A stretch of 64,000 bases of DNA from Acholoe squamosa (taxonomy: Eukaryota; Annelida; Polychaeta; Phyllodocida; Polynoidae), in assembly GCA_949317995.1 (NCBI GenBank), contig OX439040.1:76543972-76607971 (forward strand), in the 5' to 3' direction. Position 1 is the stretch's first letter. Each line of letters starts with the position of its first letter. Made by a program: the position numbers and the translations under genes. Below, in pieces: positions 1 through 11,054 of the stretch. The notes beneath the pieces are model-generated. The model was not told the origin of the DNA, did no database searches, and worked only from the letters and a program-made list of their open reading frames with translations.

Positions 1-55
1 AGAAAGTATGCAGCACAACTCCAATTTTATGAAAAATTCCAGCAGGCGATTTGAG

Positions 56-59
<4 letters not shown>

Positions 60-133
<74 letters not shown>
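60..133. repeat. (TA)n microsatellite
   Basis: Uninterrupted TA dinucleotides. Confidence 0.98.
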
Positions 134-135
<2 letters not shown>

Positions 136-174
136 TTGGTAGTAATAGAAAGCATATATGAAGCAATAACTTAC

Positions 175-258
175 TTGACTTTGAGATCCGCTGTGTAGAC
201 ATAGATACGTAAAGGTGCCACTGACGTTACCAGACAGAAGATCTCCAGGTCAAATTTC
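175..258 (-). CDS. TTLL-A exon 6 (TTL core, KFDLE motif)
   Basis: The minus strand reads a TTL-family core starting at KFDLEIFCLVTSVAPLRIY, between an AG acceptor (GTACAG) and a GTAAG donor. The exon is 84 bp (phase 1/2), the same as TTLL-B exon 6, and the two peptides differ at only one visible residue (Val for Leu). In TTL ligases this segment follows the PLL element and helps bind ATP and the tubulin tail. The usual Arg after KFDL is Glu here. It is the last exon of the leftward gene inside the window, which continues off the left edge. Confidence 0.85.
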
Positions 259-2053
259 CTGTACAACAAACCATTTATTTTAAGCTTACCAAAATATAGG
301 CATATTATGACAAAAAAAAGAGGCCAAAACGACCACTAATTGCAACAGAATTTCTTTTGCTACCACATGGCTTAAACATGTCTGAGGAATGACAAAAAGA
401 TATTCCCTGCAAATTGGAGTGACGGAACACCACCAATAATGGGAAAAAAGATGGATGCCAAATAAGTAGAAATTTAGCCATTGTCATATTAAAATGGTTA
501 TTTGAATGATTTTGATCATTGCTACCCCCCCCCCACCCCAAATTGACCCCAACATATGTGTTGTTATTTTATCCATACTACAATGCGAATGGTGCCCAAA
601 GGGAACACCACTTAGGGGTTTACCCCCTAATGGAAATAATCATCGCACATGATACTAAGACCCATCAATAGAAAGCTTGATATTTTTGGTAGACAATGCA
701 GCAACCCCCATGCCACTATCTTTTTCTAGTTTTCGAAATATTAAGAGAAATGTGAGGGAAGGTCAGGCATTTTCTGTGAAAAGTACCCCATACAAACTGC
801 AGGTAGAAAGTGGTCATGGTCTGTGCACACACTACCACTCCACCACCCCCATCATACAGGGCTATACAGGAGGGTGTTGCTCCTATTGTAAAAAGAGTTG
901 TCAGTATGTGCCCTCTTTTCTAAACAAGTTATGCACTGCTTCACTATTCAACTTGCACTCACCACATTAGTCTGAAATGTCACCTGCCTTGTTTAAAATA
1001 GAGAGAGCTGCACTACCAGGTACCTACTCATGTCACACACTCTATAGTTTATTATACTGCCTGACTTCTCCCAACTAGGTACCTACTCAAATCCCCCTTT
1101 TTTTAAGCACTGTACTTGAATGACCACTTGTGAGCAACAAAAGGGACAAGTTATAGCGACATGAAAAGACAGGACTGGAAATGAGGGCATTTTTAGCCAG
1201 CTCTTCCTTTTACTATAGGAGCAACACCCTCCTGAGGTCTCAGCAGTGTAGGAGAGCAGCCTAGATGCTGCACTTTATTAATTCATTATGCCTTTAATAT
1301 GCGTGGTAACTTTGAAAATTCTAAAGTGTTTGAAGGCTAATGCATCACTCAATAGCATCACCAGTCCATTTTGTTATTCCTATTCATTGTATTTAATAAT
1401 TTAGCCCAGGTATCCTAAAAGTCACTTGTTGAGGCTTAGGTATGCCCCCCTTATAACTGGCCCTTTACATGTCAGGAATGTCTTAAGGCTATCCAAAAAA
1501 ATCTTTATCTAAAACTCCCTAATCCAAAATTAGTTTGAGTGCTACATAGCAAAGCAACGCACCGTTTTTGTCATCAATAATCGCAATGCAAATTAGGGAT
1601 GCATTTTAGGGTCAATTGGTCCGAAAAAGCACTTACCTCCAAAAATGGTCATTTTTTTTATCTATTCAATAGAATTTTAAGTTAGATTTCCACTACCATC
1701 CCCAGTATGCCATTGCTTAATTTTGCCACGTCTACATTCCATATAGATTAGATGGAGAAAAAATACCAAAAAGATTTGGGCCATCACCATTGTAAGATTT
1801 AATCCATATTGAGGAAATATAGGGATCTACAACTTTATCACAACTAAAGAGGCATATCTTCCCTATTCAGAACACTTAAATGATACTACTCTAGCCTATT
1901 GGTCCAGTTTTTATGGTTTGTTGAATGAAACTAAACTAGAGTGTGCAACATCCGGAACAGAAATAATTAAGCTATCCTTATATATACAGCAATATATATA
2001 CTAACATTGCTCTGTAGATTTATTCTTGGAAAGGATTTAAACCTTTTTCTCAC
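259..2053. other. TTLL-A intron 5
   Basis: Apart from the MITE at 867-1234 I see only AT-rich unique-looking sequence; short frames at 305-541 and 677-970 have no recognisable content. Confidence 0.5.
867..1234. mobile_element. MITE with CAGGAGGGTGTTGCTCC ends
   Basis: Perfect 20-bp inverted ends CAGGAGGGTGTTGCTCCTAT. A second copy of most of it is at 17266-17586. In the TTLL-A intron 5. Confidence 0.85.
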
Positions 2054-2135
2054 CTATTATTAATCAGCAGGGGATGGGCCAAGTATTCCTGAACCAAATA
2101 TCTGTGTTCCGTTGTATTTTCAATAGCCAGTAGTT
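2054..2135 (-). CDS. TTLL-A exon 5 (YLVQEYLAHPLLINNR)
   Basis: The minus strand encodes a peptide ending YLVQEYLAHPLLINNR, the TTL-family strand just before KFDL. It is flanked by a TTTCACAG acceptor and a GTGAGA donor. At 82 bp it is one codon longer than the 79-bp TTLL-B exon 5, and the phases match its neighbours. Its N-terminal half has diverged strongly from TTLL-B while exon 6 is almost unchanged. Confidence 0.85.
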
Positions 2136-2701
2136 CTGTGAAAGAGATGAAGCAATTTTATAAAGTGATAATTTCTTAACATCAGAGGGAAAGCTGAGAG
2201 AAGGGCAAAAATAGTATGTGATTTTGAAGAGTAGGTTCTCCCCTGTTTTTCAGTTATAAGGTAGCGCCATCATATATAGGGCACGGCTTGGGTTCGAAGA
2301 TTTATTTCATGTAAATTACAATGCCCCATCGAGATAACATTGAAGGGCAGTATGCCACACCCCCAGTGGCGTAACATGTCTCGCTCCTCACTGTGGGTGT
2401 AGGGTTAATTGCGTAACCCCATTGATTTAATAATGGGTAACACAGGTTGCTGTCTTGTCGGTCATATATTAACTCGTTAACTTGATGGTCAGTGGTGTGG
2501 TGTGACTGTGGTTGGCAGCTCACCACATGTACATCAGCTCAGCCCTATTTCTGTCCTGTGTCTGTTGATGGGTCTGCTGACTGCTGCCACGGGCACCCCA
2601 AGGCCTCCAGGGGCTGAACATGTAGTTCAGCAATCAACAGAGCCATCTCTCCACCAAGCATAAAAAATGCGGGACCATCATGGCGGCAAGGTGGGGAACA
2701 C

Positions 2702-5127
2702 GCAGGATACCGATGACAGCGGTTTAGCTAGTCCTGAGGGCTACAGCGCCTGCCGCGTCCACGCTGACCTAAATACACAGACTCTATGTGGAGCCTCCTG
2801 CGGTGAGCGTAGGTGCGCGGGCATAGTGGTAGTCCTCAGGACTACTGCTAATAATGTGATTCTTAAGTCTAATACTAGCTAGTAAGGCCATCCTGAGTCC
2901 TGGGGACTAGATATGGCGATGGTCTAGCCACACAGCTAAACTGTACCTGTACCTGGGACTAGATTGTAGACCTAGGGACTACATTTATAGTTCCGAGGTC
3001 TAAAATTGTACTAGCTTAGTCCTCAAGACTGAAATGTAGTCCCAAGGAATACACCTCTAGTCCCTAGGACTAAAGCCTTTAGTGAAGGTGTAATGCTTCT
3101 GACTAGAATGATAGTCCTAGGGACTAACACTAGTCCTTAAGATTAGATCCTAAGTCCTGGGGACTACATCTTAATAGTCTTTACAAAATTAGATACCAAT
3201 GAATTAATTCATAGTCCTATGGACCACATATGAGTCCCCAGGATGAATGATCTAGTCTTGAGGACTAATATCTAATCCCTAGGACTATCATCCCACAAGG
3301 GGAGGGGGAGGTCGGCCTTGGTGACAATAGTTCTGGTCCAGCACTAGTAGGTGGTCCTCAGAAATATAAATTCATTCATTGATGTCTAATGTAGTTCAAA
3401 GCATGGATGTAGTCCCCAGGACTTCGGATCTAGTCCTCAGGACAGGTTTTTAGTCCCTGGGACTACACCTTTAGTCTTTGGGACTGGACATATAGTCCTG
3501 GGGATTACATTTTAGTCTTGAGGACAAGGCAAGTATATTTTTATTGTTCAGGACTACCATTATTAAAACAGATAATCCCTGTGATTATATGAACCTTGAA
3601 CTAGGGTATAAATATGAAAGGGGCCGTCTGATTGATTTCTAGCCCGAGGACTATAGTTTTAGTCCCTAGGACTAAAGATGTATTTCCCCAGGAGTAATGT
3701 CTAGTCATTATGGATATGTCTCTAGTCCCTGGCACTAAATGGGTAGTCTTCAGGACTAAAATCTAGTCCTCAGGTCTATAATCTTTAGTCCCTAAGACAA
3801 AGGGTGTAGTCCTCAGGTCAGAGGAATGATCCTGAGGGCTATCTATAGTGGAATAATCCTGAGGGCTAGAAAACAAGGCAGACTATACATATTTATACCA
3901 TAAATGCCTAGATTTCTCATCCCAGGGACTATGTGTTAGTCCTGAGGACTTGACAAATATGTTTTAAGTCTTCAGGACTAACACCTTCTCCCTGGGACTA
4001 TGAATCTAGCACTGTAGGGTACTAAATATTTATAGGCTGCCTTGTTTTCTATCCTGAGGACTAAACCAGTACGTTTTTAGTCCTCAGGACTAAACAGGTA
4101 GTCTCTAGGACTAGGATCGGTCCCGAGGAAACCATAACTTGTTCTTCAGTTTGGGGACTAAAATGTAATACTGTAGTCCTGAAGTGTACTGAGTAGTCCT
4201 AAGGACTGAAATATATTCCTCAGGACTGAGTTTGTAGTCCCAGGGACTAAGAAACCCTGGGTGTTTCTGGCACCCCGGGCAATACCCACTGACTATATAC
4301 TATACAAATATATTGACTAGAGTATAGAGAGGTGCTCCTGGGACTGAGTGCCTTAGTCCCAAGGACTAAAGGTACAGTCCTTAGTTAAGACTGGACAGAT
4401 GCGCCTAGTTCTGGGGACTAAAACATAGTCCTTGAAGCTAGAGATGTGGCCCTGGGGACTACAGGCCCTCGTTCACACGATCACTTGTCTAGTTCTGCTT
4501 TAGTCCTAGGGACTTGAAACTAGTCCTCAGAGAATAGATCTGTAGTCCTGGGGGCTACCTGTTAGGTCATGAGGACTAAACATGTAATAGCGTATTTGCC
4601 TAGTCCTCAGGACTAATAGTTGGTCCTAAGGAATATGAATTCATTCATTTATGTCTAATATAGTTGGGACTATGATTGTAGTCCCCAGGATTAAGGTCTT
4701 GTCCTGAGAACTACATGTTAGTCCCTAGGACTACTATCCTTCAAGTATAACTACACCCTTAGTCCTAGGTACTAGAGGTATAGCCCTGGGGGCTACTATT
4801 TAGTCCTTAGGACTAGGCAGGTTTTTAGCCCCCCCCCAAAAAAAGAAAGCAACAAAAACCTGTAGGAAAGTACCACTTCCTAATAATTCAATCTGGGAAT
4901 ATTTTTGGAAGTTCTTTCACCATTGGAAAGCCATTGTCATAGTACCACATTGTACCATATGGCAGACATCGCACATCGTGCTAGTCCTGAGGACTAGGCC
5001 CCAAACCCTCGCACCTACCACTCACCGCGGCAGTCCCCGCGTAGCCTGCGTGTATTCTAGGTCAGCAAGGACGCGGCAGGCGCTCTAGCCCTGAGGACTT
5101 GTTAAACCCCTGTCATCGGTATCCTGT
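2702..5127. mobile_element. Palindrome-array DNA transposon 1 (9-bp TSD)
   Basis: A 2426-bp element. Its target-site duplication GGGGAACAC lies at 2693-2701 and 5128-5136. The TIRs start GCAGGATACCGATGACAG and are similar for about 170-200 bp, with a CGCCTGCCGCGTCC block inside. The whole interior is a lattice of odd palindromes of the form AGTCC-NNN-GGACT, one roughly every 20-35 bp. No ORF of note. A segment near 3345-3440 recurs near 4615-4710, so the interior grew partly by duplication. The 9-bp TSD suggests a MuDR/Rehavkus-type transposase (inference). Confidence 0.85.
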
Positions 5128-5136
5128 GGGGAACAC

Positions 5137-6900
5137 CCATAACAGCTAAGTCCCCACCCAGCCCTGTATGGTGGCACCCCCTTCCACTCAACCCCTGTAA
5201 GGTGGCTCCCTCTATGACTATACTACATGGGCCATACACCACTGCAGCCTCATTTTGGATGCAGGAAAACATTCAGAACATTCAGTTCAGTTCAGAATAT
5301 GAGAAAACATACTGCCTAAGTCTGCCTTGTCTCACTCCCCTATCCCTTCTCTTGAGAAAATTTGGGAGGGAGTGATCACTTCAGTACCAAAAAAAGGGGG
5401 TGTACTTAAAAGGGTATACATGTGCGCTGAATAAATCAAATACTGTATACATAGTACTGTTATATATGGAAATCTTTTATCTTTATATATTGATAACTCT
5501 ATACATATTCCTATTACTATAGATTGTATATCATAGTACTATGTGTACACTGTACACACACCTCCCCCTTAGTTACACATACTGCTGATAGGGGTCGCCT
5601 CCATCGCGACCATACCTACCTGCTGATTCCCTCATAGATCTTTGTTTATTTTTGAAATATTGCTACTCTAAAGATATTGCTCTATCAACAATCTAACTGG
5701 AGTTGTAAGAATTACAGCACATGCTACACACCTTCAGTATGAATAAAAGACGTTACATACATACATTACATACAGCAAAAACTAAGCATATAGGGGTGAG
5801 GAAGGGGGAGGGGTCTTGAGGCTAGGGGATTGAGAAAATCGGAAATTTAAATACACGCGAAAATGCGTTTTATTGCAAATTCGCGAAAATTTATACACTC
5901 GAAAATATCTACATTACACTAGTATCATTAAGACTCTGTACAATATGCTGGAATAAATACAACTACATTATAAACTGATACAAGGTCTTGCCTTTTAGTC
6001 ATGTACACTTGATAGCATTTATAGCACATCAAGATATGACAGTACATACAGTAAGATAGTATAATAAATAAACTGTTGCTAGGGCTGTTGCTCAACTATG
6101 TTCTGAAGTTTCTTAGATACAAATTTATATGATGAAGGTTGACACATTTTGTAGTCTTGGCCAGACTATAACGATGAGATGTGGATATATTCATAATATT
6201 TATAATTATAAATTCCTAATAACCTGCCTTATATTTGCGTACTGTGAGGTTTTGGAGATGTGATTTTTCAAACAACTAATCTAGGATTACTTTGTTGTGA
6301 TTCACTGTTAGTGAGGTAACTGTTGTCATCCATTTTTGGATCCCTATGGTATGGTAGTTGTGAGTGAATCACCAATATGCGGACTAAAAACTTGATTTAG
6401 TGTAAATAATTTCTTGAGCTCAAATCAGTGTTTACTTCTTTAATTTTGTTATCTCTATCTTGGTATTTTTCCCTTTTCGTCCATGTGTGTCCTGCCATGT
6501 TATGTCTATGTCATGTCCTGTGTAGTCATAATTCATCATCATAATGTATGTGAAGCATTTTTACTCATTATCTAATTGGGAATCATAAGCCTGTGATTCA
6601 AACTCTATAGTAACAAAAACTTGAGACACTGTAATAGTGCATTATATTGAGCTTGCTTGGAAACAATATGTGTTACAATTGAACTTGATTTAATAACTGT
6701 ATGTCAATTTTCCACTTATTTCATTTGTGAGACGTACAATAAACTTCTTTTCAACCTAAAAAAAACAAAAAAACAATATGAGTATGACTTAAGAAAAGCC
6801 CTTTATGTATAGGATGCTCGCATCTAAAATCATCTTTCATCATGTATCTCTACATTGCGTGCATTATATACAATAGTAAGGAATGAATAAAGGTTAGTAC
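5137..6900. other. AT-rich intronic sequence of TTLL-A
   Basis: No gene or clear repeat seen. Ends in a possible old retroposed tail (TTTTCAACCTAAAAAAAACA near 6748). Confidence 0.4.
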
Positions 6901-6988
6901 CGTTGGTGAATCTAATGTGAATGCCACCATGTGTGAATTTCTTTCTGATCCAGTAAAGTTCTTTCTGAGACTTTTTTCTCTCCATTGC
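6901..6988 (-). CDS. TTLL-A exon 4 (WIRKKFTHGGIHIR)
   Basis: The minus strand encodes a peptide containing WIRKKFTHGGIHIR, matching the TTL nucleotide-binding segment normally written W-[IV]-x-K-x4-HRG-I. It is bounded by a GGCGCAG acceptor and a GTACTA donor. At 88 bp it equals TTLL-B exon 4 exactly, with the same phase (0 in, 1 out). The conserved HRG is HGG in both paralogues, so the change predates the duplication. Confidence 0.85.
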
Positions 6989-7607
6989 CTGCGCCAAGAT
7001 AAAAAAAGAAAGGAAATTCAGAGTATTGAAGTTAAGACATTAAATGATTGGTAATCCAAAATCAATCTTCATGACGATGTGAAAGGATGCTGATGAATGG
7101 AAATCTTTCTTTGCTTTGCAATTTTGAACTGACTTTCATTTCTTCTAATTTCCCCCCTCTTAGATTTGACTCCAAGGTGCACAAGATATATGCATTGACT
7201 CACACCCATTAGAAATGAAACATGGCTCTTGCTGGATACAATTACTACCTATGACTTGGGCCCTTGCTGCTTTAGACAACATTTTGAATATTGCTGAACC
7301 ATACAATAAGATATTTTCACACTTGGTAGATCAAACTTAAGTAAAATTTAGACAGTCAGAATTTTGGATGTAGACTAACTTAAACTAGGTGTAACCTAAC
7401 TATCAATGATGCTTAGTCTACACAGTGCATATAATGATCACACTTTGATACCATTACCTTTGTAAAAAAATATTTTAAGCATTTTCAATTCCTATACAAA
7501 TCCTATATAATGGGTGTCAACTATAGTTGACGCTAGGCCTACCATGGTGTCGACTAGTAGTTGATGCTCCCTCAACGGTATTATCAAAGGGTTAAGAGGA
7601 AGCTCAG

Positions 7608-7730
7608 ATGTTTGAAGAATGCGCCCCGTTGTGTTGGTAGTATGAAGACAGGTGGGATGACAGAGATGTTTCCTACAGTCAGCAGTTCACTTTTTACATG
7701 TAGCACTCTAGTGGCCTCCATTTGGTTTAT
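7608..7730 (-). CDS. TTLL-A exon 3 with damaged splice donor
   Basis: The minus strand encodes a 41-codon exon (contains VKSELLTVGNISVIPPVFIL) equal in length to TTLL-B exon 3. The acceptor CCCATCAG is good. At the donor, TTLL-B has GTGAGT but here the sequence is CTGAGC, so the +1 G is lost. Read-through meets a stop nine codons on. The exon is a whole number of codons, so skipping it would keep frame but delete part of the TTL fold. The gene may be a pseudogene or use an unusual site. Confidence 0.8.
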
Positions 7731-7905
7731 CTGATGGGAAATACACAAGACATGGCTTCCACCAAATAACAAAACTAACGACCTAAAAAAGGTTAGAAAA
7801 TCATTGAACTAGGGCAGCTATTCTGGGCTTCTAGGCCTATAACATTTTTAACTTATGGGATCAGCTTGAGTGAGGGTTCCACCATATACGTGAGGTACCC
7901 TGATA

Positions 7906-8037
7906 AAGGGGTGCGTCCACTGCCGACGGATGGACCATCTGTCGGTTTCATCTGTATCATTTATCATTGATTTCTATGGAGAAAAATACGGATGAAGGGA
8001 GACGGATGGTCCATCCGTCGCAGTGGATGCACCCCTT
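7906..8037. mobile_element. MITE, AAGGGGTGC ends
   Basis: 132-bp foldback with arms AAGGGGTGCGTCCACTGC and GACGGATGG(A/T)CCATC at both sides, in TTLL-A intron 2. Confidence 0.8.
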
Positions 8038-8321
8038 AACAGAGTTGCCTGTATATTGGGGACATGATACAGGCAAACCATGTCTAAGAAGTTACGAGTC
8101 AAATCACCCCCTGTTTCCACCCTTACCCTATCACACTATTGGTTTACCTATCTCTTCTGTACAGATGTTTGAAATAAAAACCGTGATTGGAGATCTCATA
8201 CTCCCATCTAGTGAAGTTTAACTAAACTATTCTCCAGGATCTGGGGGGAAATGTCATCAGACGTGGCATGCGCCCTTAATAACTGTAGGGTACGACTGAA
8301 GTAACAGAGATAGTAACATAC

Positions 8322-8474
8322 CGTCCTTGCTTTGACCTTCAGGCCAGGTGGTGGGTCTTCATCTTTTCTTAGGTGCAAGAAGTCGACCGTGTCTACAGCA
8401 TCAGTGTAGTTAAGGATCTTGTATCCCAGACTGGTGAGTGCCTCACACTTAGTCAAAGCAGCTGCCTTATACTT
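8322..8474 (-). CDS. TTLL-A exon 2 (CEALTSLGYKILNYTD)
   Basis: A 51-codon minus-strand exon encodes TKCEALTSLGYKILNYTD and continues through VDTVDFLHLRKDEDPPPGL. The acceptor is CATAG and the donor GTATGT. It matches TTLL-B exon 2 in length, phase (0/0) and most residues. In TTL-like proteins this region precedes the segment that in TTLs reads NHFPG; that motif is not kept in either copy. Confidence 0.85.
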
Positions 8475-8774
8475 CTATGAATGAAAACATAAATGAATTA
8501 ATAAATGAAAGAGAGACATAGTTGTAACCGTCGGGTTCAACTACCCTAAAAGCTCTATCAGAAGGCGACCAAAATTTTTAATTCAAAGCCCATTTCAGCT
8601 TATAGATTCTTCATAAGTTAAGGGGTTTGCTTCGGAGGAAGGTTTTTAACGAAGTATATTACCGTTTATCTCACGATTCTGGCCTCTACAGTGCTTTTTT
8701 GGTCATAACCCCGTGCCGTTATCGGGGTATAACCGCACTCTCAGAGTCCATTTTTTTTTCTAAGACGATCTTGG

Positions 8775-8925
8775 TTAGAACCTGAGCAGGTTAATAAATT
8801 GGAGAAGGATATGAAGCCACCCTCGCCATAGTTTTCCAGTTAAAACCGTTAAGGTTCAACGGGGAATCGATCCCCGGCCGCTGGGGCAGGAGGCGAGCTC
8901 GCTGTCCACTATACCAAGCCGACCG
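8775..8925 (-). mobile_element. tRNA-derived SINE
   Basis: The minus strand has a box A (TTGGTATAGTGGACAGCG) and box B (GGGATCGATTCCC) at tRNA spacing, then a non-tRNA tail, with a GGTTCTA-like word at both sides. Lies in the TTLL-A intron 1, not a working tRNA. Confidence 0.6.
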
Positions 8926-8975
8926 GTGGTAGAACCAAATACACATGGAAGATATGAAAAATTTTTCCCACATAC

Positions 8976-9057
8976 CTGATGTTTGCAGACCTCGTTACCA
9001 TAGATTTCAATGGGGCCTGGTGGAGTTATTAACACAGAACCATCCTTAGATATCCTA
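8976..9057 (-). CDS. TTLL-A exon 1 or 2, 5' boundary uncertain
   Basis: The minus strand reads SKDGSVLITPPGPIEIYGNE followed by VCKHQ, then a GTATGTG donor in phase 0. This is where TTLL-B has PVINFTPNAALTLPHTAMVN. A plausible acceptor (CATCTAG) gives the stated upper limit. Alternatively the exon opens farther upstream in the foldback at 9083-9302. No membrane anchor like that of TTLL-B is visible, so the true start is unknown. Confidence 0.6.
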
Positions 9058-9082
9058 GATGAACATGCCATGCCAAATTCCC

Positions 9083-9302
9083 CCATTTTCTTCGAAATAA
9101 ATAAGAATCCATTGATTTTCCACATCGATACGAGTCGGGACCCGCTCCGTCCGGCCATTCCTTGCTCGACGCGTGGCTGACCTAGTTTTTACATCCGGGC
9201 ACCTACCCGCTCTGTCAACAAGAAGCAATGGCCGTGTACCGGGCCATGTGCGTTGGATCGTTATGGAAAATCATTGGATTCTTATTTATTTCGAAGAAAA
9301 TG
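9083..9302. repeat. Long foldback next to TTLL-A exon 1
   Basis: Arms 9083-9129 and 9257-9302 (TTTTCTTCGAAATAAATAAG and its complement) with a partly matching GC-rich loop (CGGCCATT at both ends). Confidence 0.85.
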
Positions 9303-9556
9303 GAGACAAAATGAAGGCGAACACCAACTAGAGATCGTATATTTGGCGGTGTTAGAAGTACAGGACTTGACATTATTGGATTATACCCAAAAAATGAGTG
9401 TAAAGGTGGAGGTATGTCGGGCAGAGTGACAACATGGCCATGACGGCTTGGCAAAGCGAGCGGATCGCATGCACTTACAAAATGTCTTCTCATGGAGTAA
9501 CTCTGGGGTTTTAAGGTAAGAAATTAATACAAAATGGAGGAATAAGTGCGATAAAC

Positions 9557-9681
9557 GCATTAATGCATTGATATTCTAGGACTCGGTGAGGTTAGCTGGA
9601 AATAATCGCCCTCCCGCTGCGCGGTCGGGCGATTATTTCCAGCAAACCTCACCTCGTCCTAGAATATCAATACATTAATAG
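9557..9681. repeat. Hairpin element, about 54-bp arms
   Basis: Nearly perfect inverted repeat (GCATTAATGCATTGATATTC...GGGCGATTATTTCC) around a short GC loop; a stand-alone foldback. Confidence 0.9.
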
Positions 9682-9730
9682 CTTATTAACCACATCTAAA
9701 TAGTCCATAATTCGGGTTATAGGTTTTCCC

Positions 9731-9966
9731 TAACTTACCCAGCAAATTGTCATGAGTCCTCGTCAACCTGCGTGAAGTGGCTCACACATGTCACTAGATG
9801 GAACACGACGTCCTTATAGCACAAGATCACCAGGAATAGCAATTGCTATGCCACGTGAGTCTAACACACAATGGCGAGAGATGACGGAATGAGTTATCAC
9901 TCAAAAAGGAGTCACCATTGATGACCAATCATGGCGACAGATGACGACAATTTGCTGGGTAGGGGA
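9731..9966. mobile_element. MITE, CCTAACTTACCCAGCAAATTG ends
   Basis: Inverted ends of about 22 bp (right end CAATTTGCTGGGTAGGGG); repeated AGATGACG words inside. Confidence 0.7.
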
Positions 9967-10164
9967 TGGCTTCTGAGGGAGACTTTAAGGTACTTCTTTT
10001 ATTGGCCTATGGGTTTTGGTCAGTAATTACCCCTGAAACACCTCAAAGTATATTTCAGGGAATGTTTGCTGATCCGATTATTTTTAATATTGCAAAAGTA
10101 TAGAAAAAATCGGTCTGATTAGTGGAAATCCACCTGACCAATGGCAGTAGAGTAGATCTAACTG

Positions 10165-10305
10165 CTTAAAGCACTGGTTCCACAGACATAAATCGGTCGG
10201 ATTAGCACTAATCCGACCGATTTTTTTCTATACTTTTGATATATTATAAATCGTCGGATTAGGGTTATTCCGACCGATTGTATGGCTGTGGAACCAACGC
10301 TTAAG
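10165..10305. mobile_element. MITE, CTTAAAGCACTGGTTCCACAG ends
   Basis: Inverted ends (right GGAACCAACGCTTAAG) with internal AATCGGTCGGATTAG repeats. A diverged copy is at 32702-32826. Confidence 0.75.
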
Positions 10306-10673
10306 AAACATCAAGTGGGGACTTACCCCTATACAGCTAACTATGGCTGTGTATGGCAGCATTACCGGTGTATCTTGTGTGATCCTGTCGATCGTGCAGT
10401 CCTAACATTGGATGCCATGTGTAGTAAAAAGCCTTGATACACACATATTGCTGTTATCACTGCAATGATGATAATGGACATTTTATGGCGCCTCCATATG
10501 CGCCAGGGTTGGATCATCCTTCCACACGTGTATTGCTACAATTACAACAGAAATCCATAAGCAAAAAAGGCAACCATTACTACTTACTCTTTCGATCCAC
10601 AATTGACATGAAACACACTCTTGCTATTGTAGGGGCTCGTGGAGCGTCTTATGTGGTTTTAGCTCCCTATTCG

Positions 10674-10931
10674 TGTTAGTGTGGAAGCCATTTTGTGGAG
10701 GATAATTTGGGCATTTACTTCTTCAAATTAAAGGATTAATCAAGAAACACTTCTTCAATTTGGATTCTCTGACTCCTCGTGGCCCACGCTGAAGGTCCGG
10801 AAGTACTACATTTTATTAAGTTGTCTCCAGTTAAAACAACAAAGTTAGTTCCATTCTCTCACCACAGAGGGTGGCACAGTAGCGCTGTTCCCGCGCTCAT
10901 TTACCGAGGATCGTGGGTTTACACCCTAACA
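10674..10931 (-). repeat. 3' LTR of the Copia element
   Basis: A 258-bp LTR preceded (element orientation) by the polypurine tract AAGTGGGGG at 10932-10940 and followed by the ATTCG duplication. Confidence 0.95.
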
Positions 10932-11054
10932 CCCCCACTTAAACTTACGATCGATACATTACTTATGTATACAATTTTGAATAACATATATCAGATATGA
11001 TCAATACAATATTTATGATAACACATCAGGTTATCAATACATGATGATTTAGAT

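Larger units (their letters stand above)
175..9057 (-). other. TTLL-A gene span (paralogue, minus strand, partial)
   Basis: Six exons collinear with TTLL-B exons 1-6, in the opposite orientation. The two genes are divergent neighbours separated by about 26 kb of repeats. Introns hold a tRNA-derived SINE (8.8 kb), a MITE (7906-8037), the 2.4-kb palindrome-array element and another MITE (867-1234). The visible first exon lacks the membrane anchor, and the exon 3 donor is broken. It is either a decaying copy or one with altered splicing. Confidence 0.75.

Noticed and set aside
2702-5127. CRISPR-like array of short palindromes
   Set aside because: Repeats are degenerate 13-mers with irregular spacing, no Cas genes, and bounded by transposon TIRs with target duplications.
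8856-8925. Functional tRNA gene on the minus strand
   Set aside because: Box A and B are present but the acceptor and anticodon stems do not form a standard cloverleaf; a SINE is more likely.
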